A stretch of 64,000 nucleotides of DNA, from assembly GCF_963678635.1 (NCBI RefSeq), contig NC_087064.1:246001-310000 (forward strand), read 5' to 3'. The translations under genes were made by a program, and so were the position numbers. Positions 12,199-23,683 of this stretch are shown here, piece after piece; within the stretch, counting starts at the first letter, position 1; every line of letters starts with the position of its first letter. The stretch comes from Symsagittifera roscoffensis. Its lineage: Eukaryota; Xenacoelomorpha; Acoela; Convolutidae. The notes below the pieces were generated by a model that was not told the origin of the DNA, did no database searches, and saw nothing but the letters and a program-made list of their open reading frames with translations.

Positions 12199-13372
12199 CC
12201 CGAGTTAGGGGCCTTATTGTCCTGTATTGCATTGGGCGGAAAGTACCGACACTCCGCCTGGTACGATTTAGCTTTTTAACTTAGTTAAGACCGAAAATTC
12301 CGGGATCGGAGGGTTAGGTGAATAAATGAACCCGCTTGTCCCAAGGACCTGGGACCAAAAACAGTTAAAGAGAAAATGTAACAACCAAACAAAACAGCGT
12401 ATCACTAAGAAAAAGGCAAAAACATTTTTACCTGAAAACGGTAAAGTACAAAAAACATTAAAAAACCCAGAAAAAAGCCAAAAACAGTAGAAAATTGAAA
12501 AATGACAGTTTATATATTATTTCCGGACGACATGGGATCTGACCTTCCTATTTGTTGTTGCTTCAGGTTGATTTATATCGCTTCTGATCGAACGATTGAT
12601 TGTTTTGGTGTTTGGTAAGGTACCCTCCCTTGAATGCTGTTTAAGTATTTAAGCAAGTTATTGACAATTTTGCCGATGACCAGAGGGTAGAGTGGCAAGC
12701 TGACAGACGTAATCCAGATTCAACAAGGGACAACAAGGACAACATACACAATGACTGTAGGGTATCGTTGACACAATTTTATTATCATTCGGTTACTATT
12801 CCAATAAACTTAAGTGGCAGGGGACACAATTGGCGCGGTCCGATTGTACCCTCCATCGATTGCGAATTTCCGATTTAAGGTTCTTAACTAGGGTACTTTG
12901 GCGTAAAGGAGAGTATAGTAAAATTAATTAAGGACCACCAATAGGTTTTTATGGATATTAACTATTACTTATCTTCAATTTAGACCCGAAAACACGATTT
13001 TCGAAAAACTGTTAACTCCAAAACTTTGAATTTCCAAGTTTTTCCGAACAATAAAAGCTTCTGCGCAGTGAACTACTACGTAGTTCATGCCCCCTAACTG
13101 AAGAAACGGCGAAGGAAAAGACTCAGCAGATTTGACGGAAATAAAATTTCGATCAAAATTTCTCTAGTTTTCCGGGTTCCGTCAATATGTTTTCAGGATC
13201 AATTTTTTTTGAGTTTTTAGAGTCAAAGCCATAAAATTTTTTGCGTTAGGGGCCTGTTAGCATAAGGAGCTCAGTTGCTAGAAAAATTGTACAAAAGTTT
13301 TACAAATAGCTCAGTGGATAGAGCTAGACAGGAAAATATCGTAAGAGGATGGAATCGAAAGGTCCAAATTTG
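12199..13372 (+). repeat. Repeat R, copy in element A
   Basis: From GCCCGAGTTAGGGGCC onward this matches the reverse complement of the 56.6-57.74 kb leader region of element B, including CGCTTGTCCCAAGG, the GACAGTTTATA block and GTAGTTCATGCCCCC. It replaces the protease-RT-RNase H part of A. Near its end is a tRNA-like A box, TAGCTCAGTGGATAGAGC (13306-13323), followed by a possible B box at 13350-13365. Its boundaries are approximate; its class is unknown (perhaps SINE-like or another non-autonomous element). Confidence 0.65.
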
Positions 13373-13512
13373 ATAGTTTTTCGCCATCATCTCACTTTTT
13401 AAAAAACTTCAATTCTCTTTAACATGCGTTCTTGGTTGGCATGTAATGGACATTCAGTTACTTTAAATCTCTTCAAATTCTCCACTCTCTCTCATACTCC
13501 TGATACTCCTGT

Positions 13513-14310
13513 CAGACGGCTTCAGCAGAAGAGACGGGTGATCAATTGATAACGCACTGGATATCACGATATAGTTGTCCGATAACATTCCAATTGGACA
13601 ATGGGAAAGCCTTCGTGGAGGAACTGACAAAAGAACGGATGAGGAGATCGCATATTGCCCAAGCACATTCATTAACCTACATCCTCAAACGAACGGAATA
13701 GTGGAGAGGCAGAACAGAACTCTGGTGAAAATGCTGAGGTTATTTTGCTCGAGATACATGACAGATTGGGACAAATATCTGCCACAAGTGGTAGGGGCGT
13801 ACAATAGCAAGCAGCACTCAATGACAGGGATCAGTCCTTTCGTGATGTTGACTGGCAGGGAGAGAGCAAGGTCCCTGATATTCTTCTATCCGGAATACGA
13901 AGGGAAGAAGACGTCGCCGCAGGCGTACGTGAAGGAAGCTGCCAGGAGACAGCAAAAATTGAACGAGCTCTGTAGAAGATACACACGGCGCAGGCACAAT
14001 TGAGACAGCGGAAGAACCGTATGCTGTAGGACAATACGTCGGGGTGTTCCAGAATGCTATACCCCCAAAAGGGACTAAGAAGTTGCTGAAGAAATGGAGA
14101 GGACCGTAGGTACATAGGTACACCAACAGACCGATTCTATCGCTTGAATACAGGGCGTGCAAAGCACTACGAAAATCTGAAACTTCTTGTCCCATCTCCG
14201 GATGATTGGAGTGGACCACAGAACATGGAAGGACGAGAATACCTACTGGGAGAACCAGCATGTGAGGTGAACGAGAAAGGCACCAGAGAAAAGAATGACG
14301 GCAAAGTGGA
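13513..14310 (+). pseudogene. Integrase core and C-terminal (GPY/F-like) region, element A
   Basis: Starts in the middle of the integrase catalytic core. The second Asp (FQLDNGKAFVEEL), the Q-T-N-G block and the catalytic Glu (IVERQNRTL) are present. The first Asp and the HHCC zinc domain are missing with the deleted part. There is a frameshift near 13625. From about 14000 the frame is broken again through the region matching the PPKGTKKLL motif typical of the Ty3/Gypsy integrase C-terminus. In the family it inserts cDNA into the host chromosome; here it is dead. Confidence 0.85.
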
Positions 14311-14316
14311 CTGAGC

Positions 14317-15421
14317 ATGGATGATAACGAGAAGATGAATTCGGACGAAGGGTCTTTCGTGGAGGAAGATTGGAAGGATTCAGAGCAGAACGAAGTATCA
14401 AAGTGGACAGAACCAGACATACCGATGACCACAAGGACACAGAAAGGCGATCGCAAACGGACAGACATGAGATACAACAGGTATGGTGACGACTTCTTGA
14501 TTGACAAGATACAACCCGATGAGACAGGAGAGGAGTTGGTGAACATAGGCGACCTGGTAGCCGATGAAGAATGGTAGATCATCAACGACAGCGAGCACTC
14601 CTTGGAAGAGGACTACTCCCGTCCGTACCGGAACGAGAAACAGATCTGGAACAGAGCGAGGTAGAAAGAAGTGAAACTACAAATCTGCGGGTATTGGAGT
14701 AGATGCATAAACTGGAGACTGACGAAAGGGAGGCACAGAACATCCAACAAGTCGACGTGTCAGCAATGAAACACGTGAAGACAGGAAACCCACTATTTGG
14801 TTGGACAGCCAACGACTGGCCACTAGAAGTACCACCGGATAACTTGAGCCCAGCACCATCGACGGGGTTGTCGATAAATATTTTGTCTTGGAGTGGGGGT
14901 AGGACTTGCCCATACCAAAAATTTCAGAATAAAGAAACTCAGGGAATTGAGAGAGAATAAAGGGTTGGAACTAGACCAGGAGGAAACCGAGCCTACCATA
15001 AGATTAAATTCAAGACAAAATTCGAGATACCGAACGAGTATTCAGAAAATATCCTGATCACAGACAGCGACTTAATTTTTTCAGATAGGACGAGTGCGAT
15101 CTGCATAACAGCGGACATGAGCGTCAACACGAGGCTGGAAGCAGACTTTAAAAGAGAAATCAGAACGTGGAGTTTCTGTTCAGGTAGATGCCAGGGTTGG
15201 GAGGAGTGGCTGCGCTTCCTCCTTCAGTTTCACAAGCTCCTTGTAAATATATGTGCTTCTTGGTGACGAGGGTCAACGAGAGGAACACGATAGACCCCGA
15301 GCATGTGATGCTGGCACTAACGAGACTGAGGGACTTCATGGTCGAAAGAGGAATACGAGAGGTCTCAATGTCGGTTTACGATCAAAGCAGGGGCAGGTTG
15401 AGCCACAGGGAGTTATACGCC
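14317..15421 (+). pseudogene. Macro-domain-like ORF downstream of integrase, element A, N-terminal part
   Basis: Counterpart of the 422-codon ORF at 45299-46567. An acidic N-terminal region (14317-14577) is followed by broken frames. The folded C-terminal domain spans about 15045-15421, with ITADMS, LVTRV, LALTRLRDFMVERGI and a VYDQSRGRLSHRELYA stretch. The order of these blocks matches OARD1/TARG1-type macro domains, but the glycine-rich ligand loops are not kept. An in-frame stop lies near 15185. The ORF is interrupted after the codons for Tyr-Ala by the Polinton; the last 21 codons continue at 63716. Confidence 0.7.
15416..15421. repeat. Target site duplication, left copy (TACGCC)
   Basis: Identical to 63710-63715. 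Six base pairs is the duplication length characteristic of Maverick/Polinton integration. Confidence 0.9.
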
Positions 15422-15778
15422 AGTAGTATATGGCGGGGCAGTTTGAGGGGAGAGGGTGCGGACCCCCATGTATTAACATAGGCTATAGAGTATCCGGTCC
15501 GCACCTATGTATTAACATAGGCTATAAATATCCCAATGTATTAAGATACGAGGTTTCAGATGGTAAGATGGTAAGTTTTTTTTTCGGCGCCCAAATTTCC
15601 CATGTATAGATTTCCCTATGTCTAAGAAATTCATTGTAGGGAATTAAGAACTGATTAGGAAATAGAATTCCTAATGTTTTACTATGGTAGATTTCAGATG
15701 GTAAGATGGTAAAATTTCAGATGGTAAGTTTCAAAAAAAATTTGGCACCCGAGATTTTGGAGCTCGATTTAGCCAATT
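15422..15778 (+). repeat. Polinton left terminal inverted repeat
   Basis: Begins AGTAGTATATGG and matches the reverse complement of 63323-63709 up to GCCAAT. It contains sub-repeats: ATGTATTAACATAGGCTAT twice, GGTCCGCACC, and TTTCAGATGGTAAGATGGTAA units. It lacks one internal block of about 27 bp that the right repeat keeps, probably lost between sub-repeats. Confidence 0.92.
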
Positions 15779-15926
15779 TTCCAGACTGTAAATGTTTTCC
15801 TAATCAAAAAACAACAAATTGTTAACCCAAACGTAGCGTTTAAAAAGAGTTTTTTCGAAAAAAAGGTTAATTACAGAGAAAATGTATTAGTTTACAGCAT
15901 CGTATACAATTTAACTACATAATCTC

Positions 15927-18900
15927 TTACAAATTTAGAGGTTTAGTATGTATTCCATCACATTCAACTTCCCGTTTAGAGTAAAAATAGCTCAGTCCTT
16001 TCTTAGTTTGTTCATAAGTTGCGACTGCATGGTTAATCGTTTTAAATCCTCTATTCGTTGACTTCAAACTCACTGCCTCATCTAGTACTTGTCGATACTT
16101 TGCCATTGGTCCTTCTCCAGAGTCTTCTAATGCACGTTTGATCAGACCTTTACTGCTAAACTTATACTTTTGACTTTTACTATCGTAGCAGCAATAGGTT
16201 TTACTAAACAGGCATAACATTTCGGTGCATCTGAAATCCTCCTTGAACAATCCTGGTTCTCTCTTGTCATATTTCTTATGTTTAGAACAGCAAATACGGG
16301 TAAAAATGTTGTTTTTTTTTGCATCTGCTCTGAAGTCGTCTCTACAGTCCTTGCTTTGCCTTTCAATCCATTCTATTCGCTTGCTGGGAAGGATACAATC
16401 ATCTAAATCTTCTTCTGCCAAAGCCAAATAGAGGAAATCTGTATCGATTTCGAGTTCTTCGAATTTGTTGACATCGCAAAATTCATCGAAAAAGTTATAA
16501 TAAAGCTCCAACATTCTCAACTTGGCGTAATGTAGTGTAAAGAATCCTACTATAATTGGTTCTCGATGCTTTATAGTAGATTTAACAAGTTCCACTCCAT
16601 ACAAATCTGTAGCTACGATATTAAGTCTCTTGAGGAATTGGTTTTTGATAGCTTTGTGGGTTTTTTCGTCTCCAAGATATTTTGTCATTGTATGTTTTGA
16701 TCTGTCCATTATTTGATAGCCGTAGAAACTGTTTCCTAGAAGTTTCATTGTTTCGGCTACTACGCCAGATAATGGGTTTTCATCGCCGGCTCGCCTAGCA
16801 TCAACAACGGACTGAACAAAACTGTTGAATACTTTATGCGGAGTGTCTTGTACAAACCGATGAATTTTTGTACACTGTAGTCCTAGATCCAAGTAAAAAT
16901 TGAAAAGTGGTGTGATCAGTGTTTCGTTGGTCAATTTGAAGCTCGATATCAGCATTCTTTGCGGTTGTTTTAACAAATCGTTTTCTTCCGCATATGTCTT
17001 CATATATTCACCAATATCGTTTCTGGAAACATCAATATTTTTGAAAATAGGTGGGAAATTGGAAATTTTGGCTTTAAGCTCATCTGGAACACTCAAATCG
17101 CATTGCACATAGCCGAACATTTTTTCGTTTCTAATGTTTTGCACTAGTGAGTTGGCAGAAAGAAGTCTTGTGAAGGGAAAGTGAGTTCCAACGTGATTTT
17201 TCACGTCTACATTGTTTTTAAATTGATCCCACTAGCTACACTCCCACTTTTCTTCTATAGAGTAACCTTTTTCTCGAATATATTCTTTTCGCAGCTCATC
17301 CATTTCTCTTTTCTTGGTTCCGCGTTTGATATCATCATCAGTTAGGCTCGGTCTAGCCTCTTGACAAGGACAAAAATGGAAATAACAACCCAATGCTTCA
17401 AAGACGGTCTTACAATGGTTGCACTAACCATCGACACTAAAGCAATCAATTTTTTCTGTTTTCCTGTAAGGTAGTAACTCTCAATTTTACATTCAGGTCT
17501 GGTTGCTTGAAAGTATGACATGACCATGACATGAACTCGATTTTGCCTTGCCTTGAATTTTTGTGTTTCTTCATCGTAGTCCGATCTCGTATACGAACCT
17601 GTGGGCATATACTGACACATAGAATATGGATAGAGTTGACTAGCATCAATACCAACGATTGATTTACACAAAATTTTTGATTTTCGAATAAAGGTTTCAT
17701 TTGCTACTACTTTCCTTGTGAAAACGATTGAGGGACCACCGGTCATATCTTCCCGTATTTTTTCAAGAAAGTCACCATCACTCGAAAAGAATGGGTAAAA
17801 TTTATAGTCGATTGTTTTGTGTAGACAGATATTGGCTAGATTCGGTAGTGTGCAGCCGAGCTTTAACATATTTGTCATGATAAAATTCAATCATTTTCTG
17901 CATAGCATCAAGAGTAGGAACAATATCATCCTTGTTGTTATACCACCGTAGAAAATCGCGAAATGTTGTCATCTTTTCCTGTTCCCAGATAGATTTAAGG
18001 TAGTTGTAGTTTTTCAATCCGGAGTATCAAATCACTCGTATGGAAAGTATCCTTTCATCTCACTGGCTTTGTAAGCTTTGAGAAAGAGTCCAAGGTAGTA
18101 GCTCCACCCAAAAATTTCATAATGTCCAGTAGCTGAACATCTTCAATTTTGAAGGAAACATTGTCGTTTGCTTTCTTGATAACTGAAGGTTCAATTTCTT
18201 TTCCGTTGATAAGGTAGGGAATGAGGTATGATTTAATGAGGTTTTTATCATACCGACCACTGTTGAATCCGAATACCGCCAGAGTATTGGTGTATCTCTC
18301 TAGATGTTGCATCAAATCAATCAAGAGTGGATGCTTCTGTTTCTTCCTCATCCTCGATACATTCATCTTCGTACTCTCTTGCTTCACTCTTATTGAAATT
18401 AACTCGCTCATTAAGTATGTTGAAAATTGTGTGTGGTCGCTTTTTGATGTTATTTTCAATTTCCAGAAAATTTGATCGAATTTCGGTTTTTTTTCCGCTT
18501 ACAACTCCAAGTTTGCCACAAAGTCAATAATGAGGGATTGTGAATTTTTGTCACACAAAAATATGGGTTTGTCAAGGAAATTGGATAAAATTGACACTGA
18601 TATGGGTTCATGCTTCCCGATCCAAGTTATTGTTTCGGTCGGTTTTAGTTCTTCGGATGGCATGCAAATTGATTAAAAGTCAAAAATGGCGACATTTTTG
18701 AATAAGGTTTGTTCTATTGTGTACTCAATATTGAACCCATCCAGTTTTTCAAATAACGTCTCTCGTAAAGTATAAACATTTTTGGGATAAATGTTTTTGA
18801 TTCGATCCTTGCAACAGAGAAGATGGCGGTTGAAGTGGTCTGCTTTGTGGAAAAATGTATCGCAAGTCGGACATCGGAAGCATTTGAAGAAGTTGTCGTT

Positions 18901-20028
18901 GTTATTGACGTAAATAATGTGGTTGTTGTATCGTAGAAGCTTCACTGTGTTCTCGTATTTACCAATACTTCTCCGAGCTAATTCTCCCACGAAGTCTCCA
19001 TCTTCAATATCTTCGATATCGTAGACAAAGATGTTTTTCTCTACTACATCTTCAACTATTGGTAGATTATCCATCGAAACTCCACGAAATTGTTTCGGAT
19101 CACAACCCGATTTTTGAAGATCTTAGAAGTGGATGTTTCAAGACTAGTTGTTCCATGTAAATGAACTGCAAGCGCTCGAAACAAACACAAATTGTCATTG
19201 TATGGTTGTTTTGTGTCTCGATCCGAAACCAAACAATTAACATGGTTATTCCTCAGAAGTTATTCGGGAATCACAGAATCTGGACATCCCATAGGTATGT
19301 TTTTCAGTAAGTCTGCAAAAATGGTCACATTAGTGGTCAGCTTGAATCGCCATTTCGTAATTTGTCTCTCTTGTGTACAAATTTTAATGATATGTTGCTT
19401 ATTGACCTTGTTCTGTATAGTTGTCAAGTCTGCTTCAGTACAAAGTAGTATAGATTTATCAAAGAGTGTGTTATTTTCATGAGCGTAGAAATAACGATAT
19501 TCGCTTGTTTCTATATTTTGTAACACAAATCCCAAGGCAATGGTGATTTTTGCTGCACAACCAATTTTTTCAAAGACTTGATCCAGTATTTCATTAACTA
19601 GATTAGGATGTAGTTTTGCAAGCTGAAAATTTAATACTTTGTGGCGTCCATTTTCCATCTCAGTGTCTGTCACAAATATTATTCAAATCAGCAACGGAAT
19701 CACTCGTTTTTCTCGCTTTTATTCCGTGATCCTTCTTGCGATGCTGTTGAAGTGAATAATAGCTTGCAAATTCTTTCTCACACGATACACAGTTTGTTGA
19801 CTTTAGGGTTGACTTAACGTGCTTCTTGCTTGTATGGAAATTCATTTCTTGCTGGTTGTAAGTACAATAATTACATTCCGGACAAGAAATAATTCCTCGC
19901 ACACAACTCTTGCGATGTCGAGCCGCATCGGCCCTCCTGTACTCTTTACCACAATCCTCGCATTTCACTTTCTCATTCCTGTTGAGATCTGGCATCTGAA
20001 AAAAAGTAGGATATTTAGTTTTTATCAA
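15927..20028 (-). pseudogene. polB: Protein-primed family B DNA polymerase with N-terminal zinc fingers
   Basis: Runs on the minus strand from 20028 to 15927 in at least six broken frames. The first part (20028-19660) has three C2H2-type fingers (CEDCGKEY, CPECNYCTY and CVSCEKEF blocks). A further region, 19074-18673, has another Cys-rich block and ends at AIFDF, the start of the 3'-5' exonuclease motif I; a TAA stop follows exactly where the family has the next acidic residue. Polymerase motif A (GIDASQLYPYS) is in 17890-17342. Motif B (KLLGNSFYG, residues 153-162) and motif C are in the long 425-codon frame 17204-15927. Motif C reads DTDF instead of DTDS. It would replicate the element by protein priming; this copy is inactive. 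Confidence 0.95.
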
Positions 20029-20219
20029 AATTAATTAAAAGTACGTGGTACCTACAAAATTGGGAGATTTAAATTGTTCCAAAAAGTTTCATAAAAATAA
20101 TTTTTACTTACATTGAATTGTTAAAAATATTTGAAATTTATTTCATTTAGTTATACAAAGTATAGAGCACTTGCTTTTAACGTAAAAGAAAATTAGAATG
20201 AAACAAGTTTTTTTTTGCT

Positions 20220-20336
20220 TTTTATTAGAGAAAATCAATCAGTCAGATTTGAGTATTCTTTTAGTAACACTGTTTGTTGGAAATCAACCAATCAGAATCG
20301 AGCAATTCCTAAGAGTGAACTGTTTATTATATAAAA
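20220..20336 (+). promoter_or_regulatory. Possible divergent promoter between polB and plus-strand genes
   Basis: Contains AATCAATCAGTCAGATTTGAG and AATCAACCAATCAGAATCGAG (CCAAT box at 20288) and a TATA-like TATATAAA at 20328-20335, about 27 bp before the first plus-strand ATG. Position between two divergent gene sets fits a bidirectional promoter. Only the motifs are seen. Confidence 0.35.
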
Positions 20337-20362
20337 AACAAGCCCTAATCATTATTTGAAAA

Positions 20363-20446
20363 ATGTCTATCAAAAAACATTTGAGCTTCCTCGAGTTACT
20401 TTATAAGAAAAAAGAAAAAATTCCAATTGATTTTCTTATTGATTAA
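20363..20446 (+). CDS. Short ORF, probable start of a decayed small Polinton gene
   Basis: A 27-residue frame (begins MSIKKHLSFLELLYKKKEK) lies just behind the TATA-like box and ends in TAA. It looks like the N-terminus of a small lysine-rich protein; further open frames downstream may be its frameshifted continuation. Function unknown. Confidence 0.35.
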   Translation: MSIKKHLSFLELLYKKKEKIPIDFLID

Positions 20447-20481
20447 ATTGATGTTGACTCTTACTTTTTTTTAAAAAATTT

Positions 20482-21111
20482 TTGGACGTCTTTATTGTAC
20501 AAAATAGAGTTATCCGACTAGGTAAAGCTCTCTTCAGAGAAACTTACTCAATCAAAAAGTTTACCTTTGATTCACATATTGCGTATCAAAGTTTTAAACT
20601 TACGGCTGAATTACACCTCACAATAAAAGAAATTTTGTTTTTTCTCGAGAATTTGAAATTAATCAAAAAGTCGTAGGATAACATATCAAAAACGCTTTTT
20701 ATCCCCTATCCAAAACCCAAATTTGTAAAAAAGGTTCAGCAAAAATCTTTATTCCTTCATTTCTTCAAGGATTTTCAAAGTTCAAAATCCTCCTTGATTC
20801 GGTTTGGAATCAGATTTTCAGAAGTTTGCTTTGAAAAATTCGTCAAATTTGAGTTATCCTCCAAAATTTACATCAAAATCAAAGAACTTGACTATTTACT
20901 CAAAAAGCAGCAATTTCTCATTGATTACATACAAAAAAAATCAATTAACTTGATGAAAAAAATTGCAGAGATGTTACTTTCATTAATTTTCTTTATTTTG
21001 TTACTTATTTCAGCAATATTTCTTTTTTTTTACTGCAAACAACTTTTGGTCATTTATTTTTGCAATTGCTTTTTGTTTATTTTTACTTATTTGGAAGATT
21101 TAAGTCCTTAA
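20482..21111 (+). pseudogene. Degenerate small ORFs, one with a membrane segment
   Basis: Open frames at 20482-20676 and 20794-21111 do not connect cleanly. The second encodes a lysine/isoleucine-rich stretch followed by a strongly hydrophobic segment (IAEMLLSLIFFILLLISA) that would span a membrane. I do not recognise a family. They occupy the accessory slot between polB and the conserved plus-strand block and may be one gene broken by frameshifts. Confidence 0.35.
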
Positions 21112-21120
21112 ACATTTCTC

Positions 21121-21305
21121 TGATTGGATACGACAACTAGAACAAAAATGAACGTTTTTGTGATTGGAAACGACAATACCCAAAATAGAGTTTTGTTTCC
21201 GATTGGACACGACTTTTATCCAAGAATCCCATAAAAAGAAGCTGAAATCCGATTGGACGCGACTTCAATCCAAATAAGGAAAACTAATTCTGATTGGTCA
21301 AACCC
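21121..21305 (+). promoter_or_regulatory. Array of GATTGGA-N2-CGAC motifs upstream of the 21435 gene
   Basis: GATTGGATACGAC, GATTGGAAACGAC, GATTGGACACGAC and GATTGGACGCGAC occur at about 21124, 21162, 21215 and 21251, followed by GATTGGTC at 21293. ATTGG is the inverted CCAAT box, here always joined to CGAC. Regular spacing (38-53 bp) immediately upstream of a gene suggests a transcription-factor binding cluster. Confidence 0.5.
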
Positions 21306-21434
21306 ACACAATCGAGTTGAAGGTACCCCTAACTCCTTACTAAAAATCATTTTATTTTCAACTTAATTACCGTCAGCTACCTACTCTCTCAGCTCTTTCT
21401 TGGTTTTACTCTTTAACTCAGTTTATTGTTCAAA

Positions 21435-21929
21435 ATGATCTTGTCAGTGCAAAACAACAATCTCATGTACTCTGTAGAATTTTCGCCTGATCTAGCACAA
21501 ATTCAAGTGCGAGAAACAGTCTCTGGAGTTTTTCTGGCACGAATGGATATCCCAATCCAAGTCTGGCACATAGTGGAAGTGATGCGAAAGGATTTCAACG
21601 AACATCATATGATACATGTTCCCATCACAGAGAACCAACCTGGAACAATGCAAATGATGGGGGAAAATTCTGATCATGTGGAAATGAACCATCCCGAGAT
21701 TCCGGACTCAAGATTTGTGGCTCAACCAGTCGATGACTTCCGCTTTCCTTGAGAGGAGGAAGGATCAGTCGAGAACCCCATCACAATAGATGAAGATAAG
21801 GGTTTCTCAAAAAGAATGACGCCTCAAAACACTCCTCCACAACAACCACCAGCAATGGAACCTCGTCCAGCTATGCGTTCTATAGAGAATCTCCAGAACT
21901 CTTCTGCTGCTCGACAGCTCTTTGATTAA
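21435..21929 (+). pseudogene. Accessory Polinton protein, one internal stop
   Basis: Starting at the ATG behind a TCAGT initiator-like motif, the frame is open for 105 codons, meets TGA at 21750-21752, then continues in the same frame to TAA at 21927. The N-terminal half (LMYSVEFSPDLAQIQVRE, then IPIQVWHIVEVMRKDF) has a strand-helix look that could be an ssDNA-binding, PC4-like fold, but this is weak. The second half is Gln/Pro/Met-rich and disordered. Function unknown; a single nonsense change or readthrough would explain the stop. Confidence 0.5.
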
Positions 21930-22179
21930 ATGTTTTGTAAACAAATGTTGTTTGGTATTGACTTCGGTTTCTGTAATTAATTTTTTTCTTCACTTTCGTT
22001 TTAATTATGAGAATAGATGAGAGGTTCAGGGTAAACCACTGAAAAACAACAGAACTTAATTTAGTGCTCCGAACTGGCACTGTTTTTAGAAACTCGAATA
22101 ATTTTTGCACACATATTCGGAAAAAACGCTAGAAAAGCTGTACACAAGTAAAAAATTACCTATGGTTTTTCCTTCTTGT

Positions 22180-22640
22180 ACACACTTTTAGCACTTTGAA
22201 GAAAAAATTGAAACATTTTTCACATTTTATCGAAAAAAGTAAAACGTTTTTTGCATTTTGTCGAAAAATTTGAAACACATTTTTGCATTTTATCGAAAAA
22301 AGTAAAACAATTTTAGCACTTTTTAGAAAAAATTGAAACACTTTTCACATTTTATCGAAAAAAGTAAAACATTTTTTGCATTTTGTCGGAAAAATTGAAA
22401 CACTCTTTGCCTTTTATCGAAAAAAATAAAACACTTTTCGCATTTTGTCGAAAAAAATGAAACACTTTTCGCATTTTATCGAAAAAAGTAAAACACTTTT
22501 CGCATTTTGTCGAAAGAAGTGAAACATTTTTCGCATTTGGAGTAAAAAAGTGAAACACTTTTCGCATCTTTTAAAAAAATGAAAACACTTTTGCATCTTC
22601 TCAAAAAAGTTGAAACAATTTTTACAACTTTTTGAAAATC
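22180..22640 (+). repeat. 31-bp minisatellite array 1, with 62-bp dimer order
   Basis: About 14 monomers of about 31 bp. Type a (TTTTATCGAAAAAAGTAAAA) and type b (TTTTGTCGAAAAA.TTGAAA) alternate, each followed by CACTTTTCGCA or a variant, so the working period is 62 bp. Outer monomers are degenerate. Minus-strand open frames across it (FF.KMRKVF type repeats) are by-products of the period. Confidence 0.85.
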
Positions 22641-22763
22641 AAAAGAAATAGTACATCTTTCTTACATGTTTGAAAAATTTTTTGCAAATGTTTTTGACAA
22701 CGGTGATTTTTTTCGGTAATTAATGGTAATTTTGTAAACATATGAGAGAAAATAAATGGAATA

Positions 22764-23105
22764 TCAGAAGTTTTTTATTGAAAAATTGACATGATCACGA
22801 TTTAAAAATCCATAACCATCAATAAAACAGTCAATTAATTTTAACAAATCATGTTCATATTTTGAGTTTTTTACTTTACGAACTCTTTCTAGAAAAGCTG
22901 AACCAATAGTTTGTGTGGAAGCTAGTTTCTGGTTAGAACATAAATAAAGACATTTGAATTTTTTGCGTAACAGTCTTTTCTTTGCAACACTTGGCATTTT
23001 TTCTGCTCCTTTCCATTTCAAATTGTGATGAACAGCGCGGTAAAGTTGATTGAAAACTTCGCCAGTTGATGAAATAACATTCGAATAAAATCTGTATTTG
23101 AACAG
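22764..23105 (-). pseudogene. Truncated copy of accessory minus-strand gene
   Basis: Encodes the C-terminal about 114 residues (from YRFYSNVISSTGE to FSIKNF) of the gene at 23684-24265. The copy is cut off at 23105 by minisatellite array 2. It belongs to the 917-bp duplication that also contains the array. The reading frame is still intact here, whereas the fuller copy is frameshifted. Confidence 0.7.
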
Positions 23106-23562
23106 ACTGTTTGTCGAAAAATTTAAAACACATTTTTGCATTTTATCGAAAAAAGTAAAACACTTTTAGCACTTTGTAGAAAAAATTGAAACACTTTTCA
23201 CATTTTATCGAAAAAAGTAAAACACTTTTCGCATTTTGTCGAAAAAATTGAAACCTTTTTTGCATTTTATCGAAAAAAGTAAAACACTTTTTGCATTTTG
23301 TCGAAAAAATTGAAACACTTTTCGCATTCTATCGAAAAAAGTAAAACACTTTTCGCATTTTGTTGAAAAAAAAAGAAACATTTTTTGCAATTGTAGTGAA
23401 AAAGTGAAACACTTTCCGCATCTTGTTAAAAAAATTAAAACACTTTTCGCATCTTCTCCAAAAAGTTGAAACACTTCTCGCATTTGTTACAAAAAATTGA
23501 AACACTTTTTACAACTTGTTAAAAAAATTGAAACGTTTTTGCAACTTTTTGAAAATCAAAAG
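23106..23562 (+). repeat. 31-bp minisatellite array 2
   Basis: About 14 monomers, same a/b alternation as array 1. It is followed by the same downstream block (TGACAACGGTGATTTTTT at 23613, against 22696 in copy 1), giving a 917-bp duplication period. Confidence 0.85.
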
Positions 23563-23683
23563 AAATAGTTCATCTTTCTTACAAGTTTGAAATTTTTTTT
23601 TGCAAATTTTTATGACAACGGTGATTTTTTTTTCGGTAATTAATGGTAATTTTGTAAACATATGAGAGAAAATAGATGGATTA

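Larger units (their letters stand above)
10860..15421 (+). mobile_element. Retroelement A: degenerate Ty3/Gypsy-like element, 5' part
   Basis: Plus-strand relative of retroelement B. In order it keeps gag (10860-12198), an insertion of repeat R (12199-13372), the integrase core and C-terminus (13513-14310) and a macro-domain-like ORF (from 14317). Protease, reverse transcriptase and RNase H are absent. The element is cut at 15421 by the Polinton and resumes at 63710. No LTRs were recognised. Protein identity to B looks moderate, so A and B are different subfamilies, and A is older than the Polinton insertion. Confidence 0.85.

Noticed and set aside
13818-14585. Long minus-strand ORF of 255 codons
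   Set aside because: Shadow of the plus-strand integrase and acidic ORF of element A; no motif of its own.
22200-23483. Minus-strand ORFs of 60-92 codons with FF.KMRKVF-type repeats
   Set aside because: They arise from the 31-bp minisatellite; three 31-bp units give 93 bp, so a frame recurs. Composition follows the DNA repeat, not a protein family.
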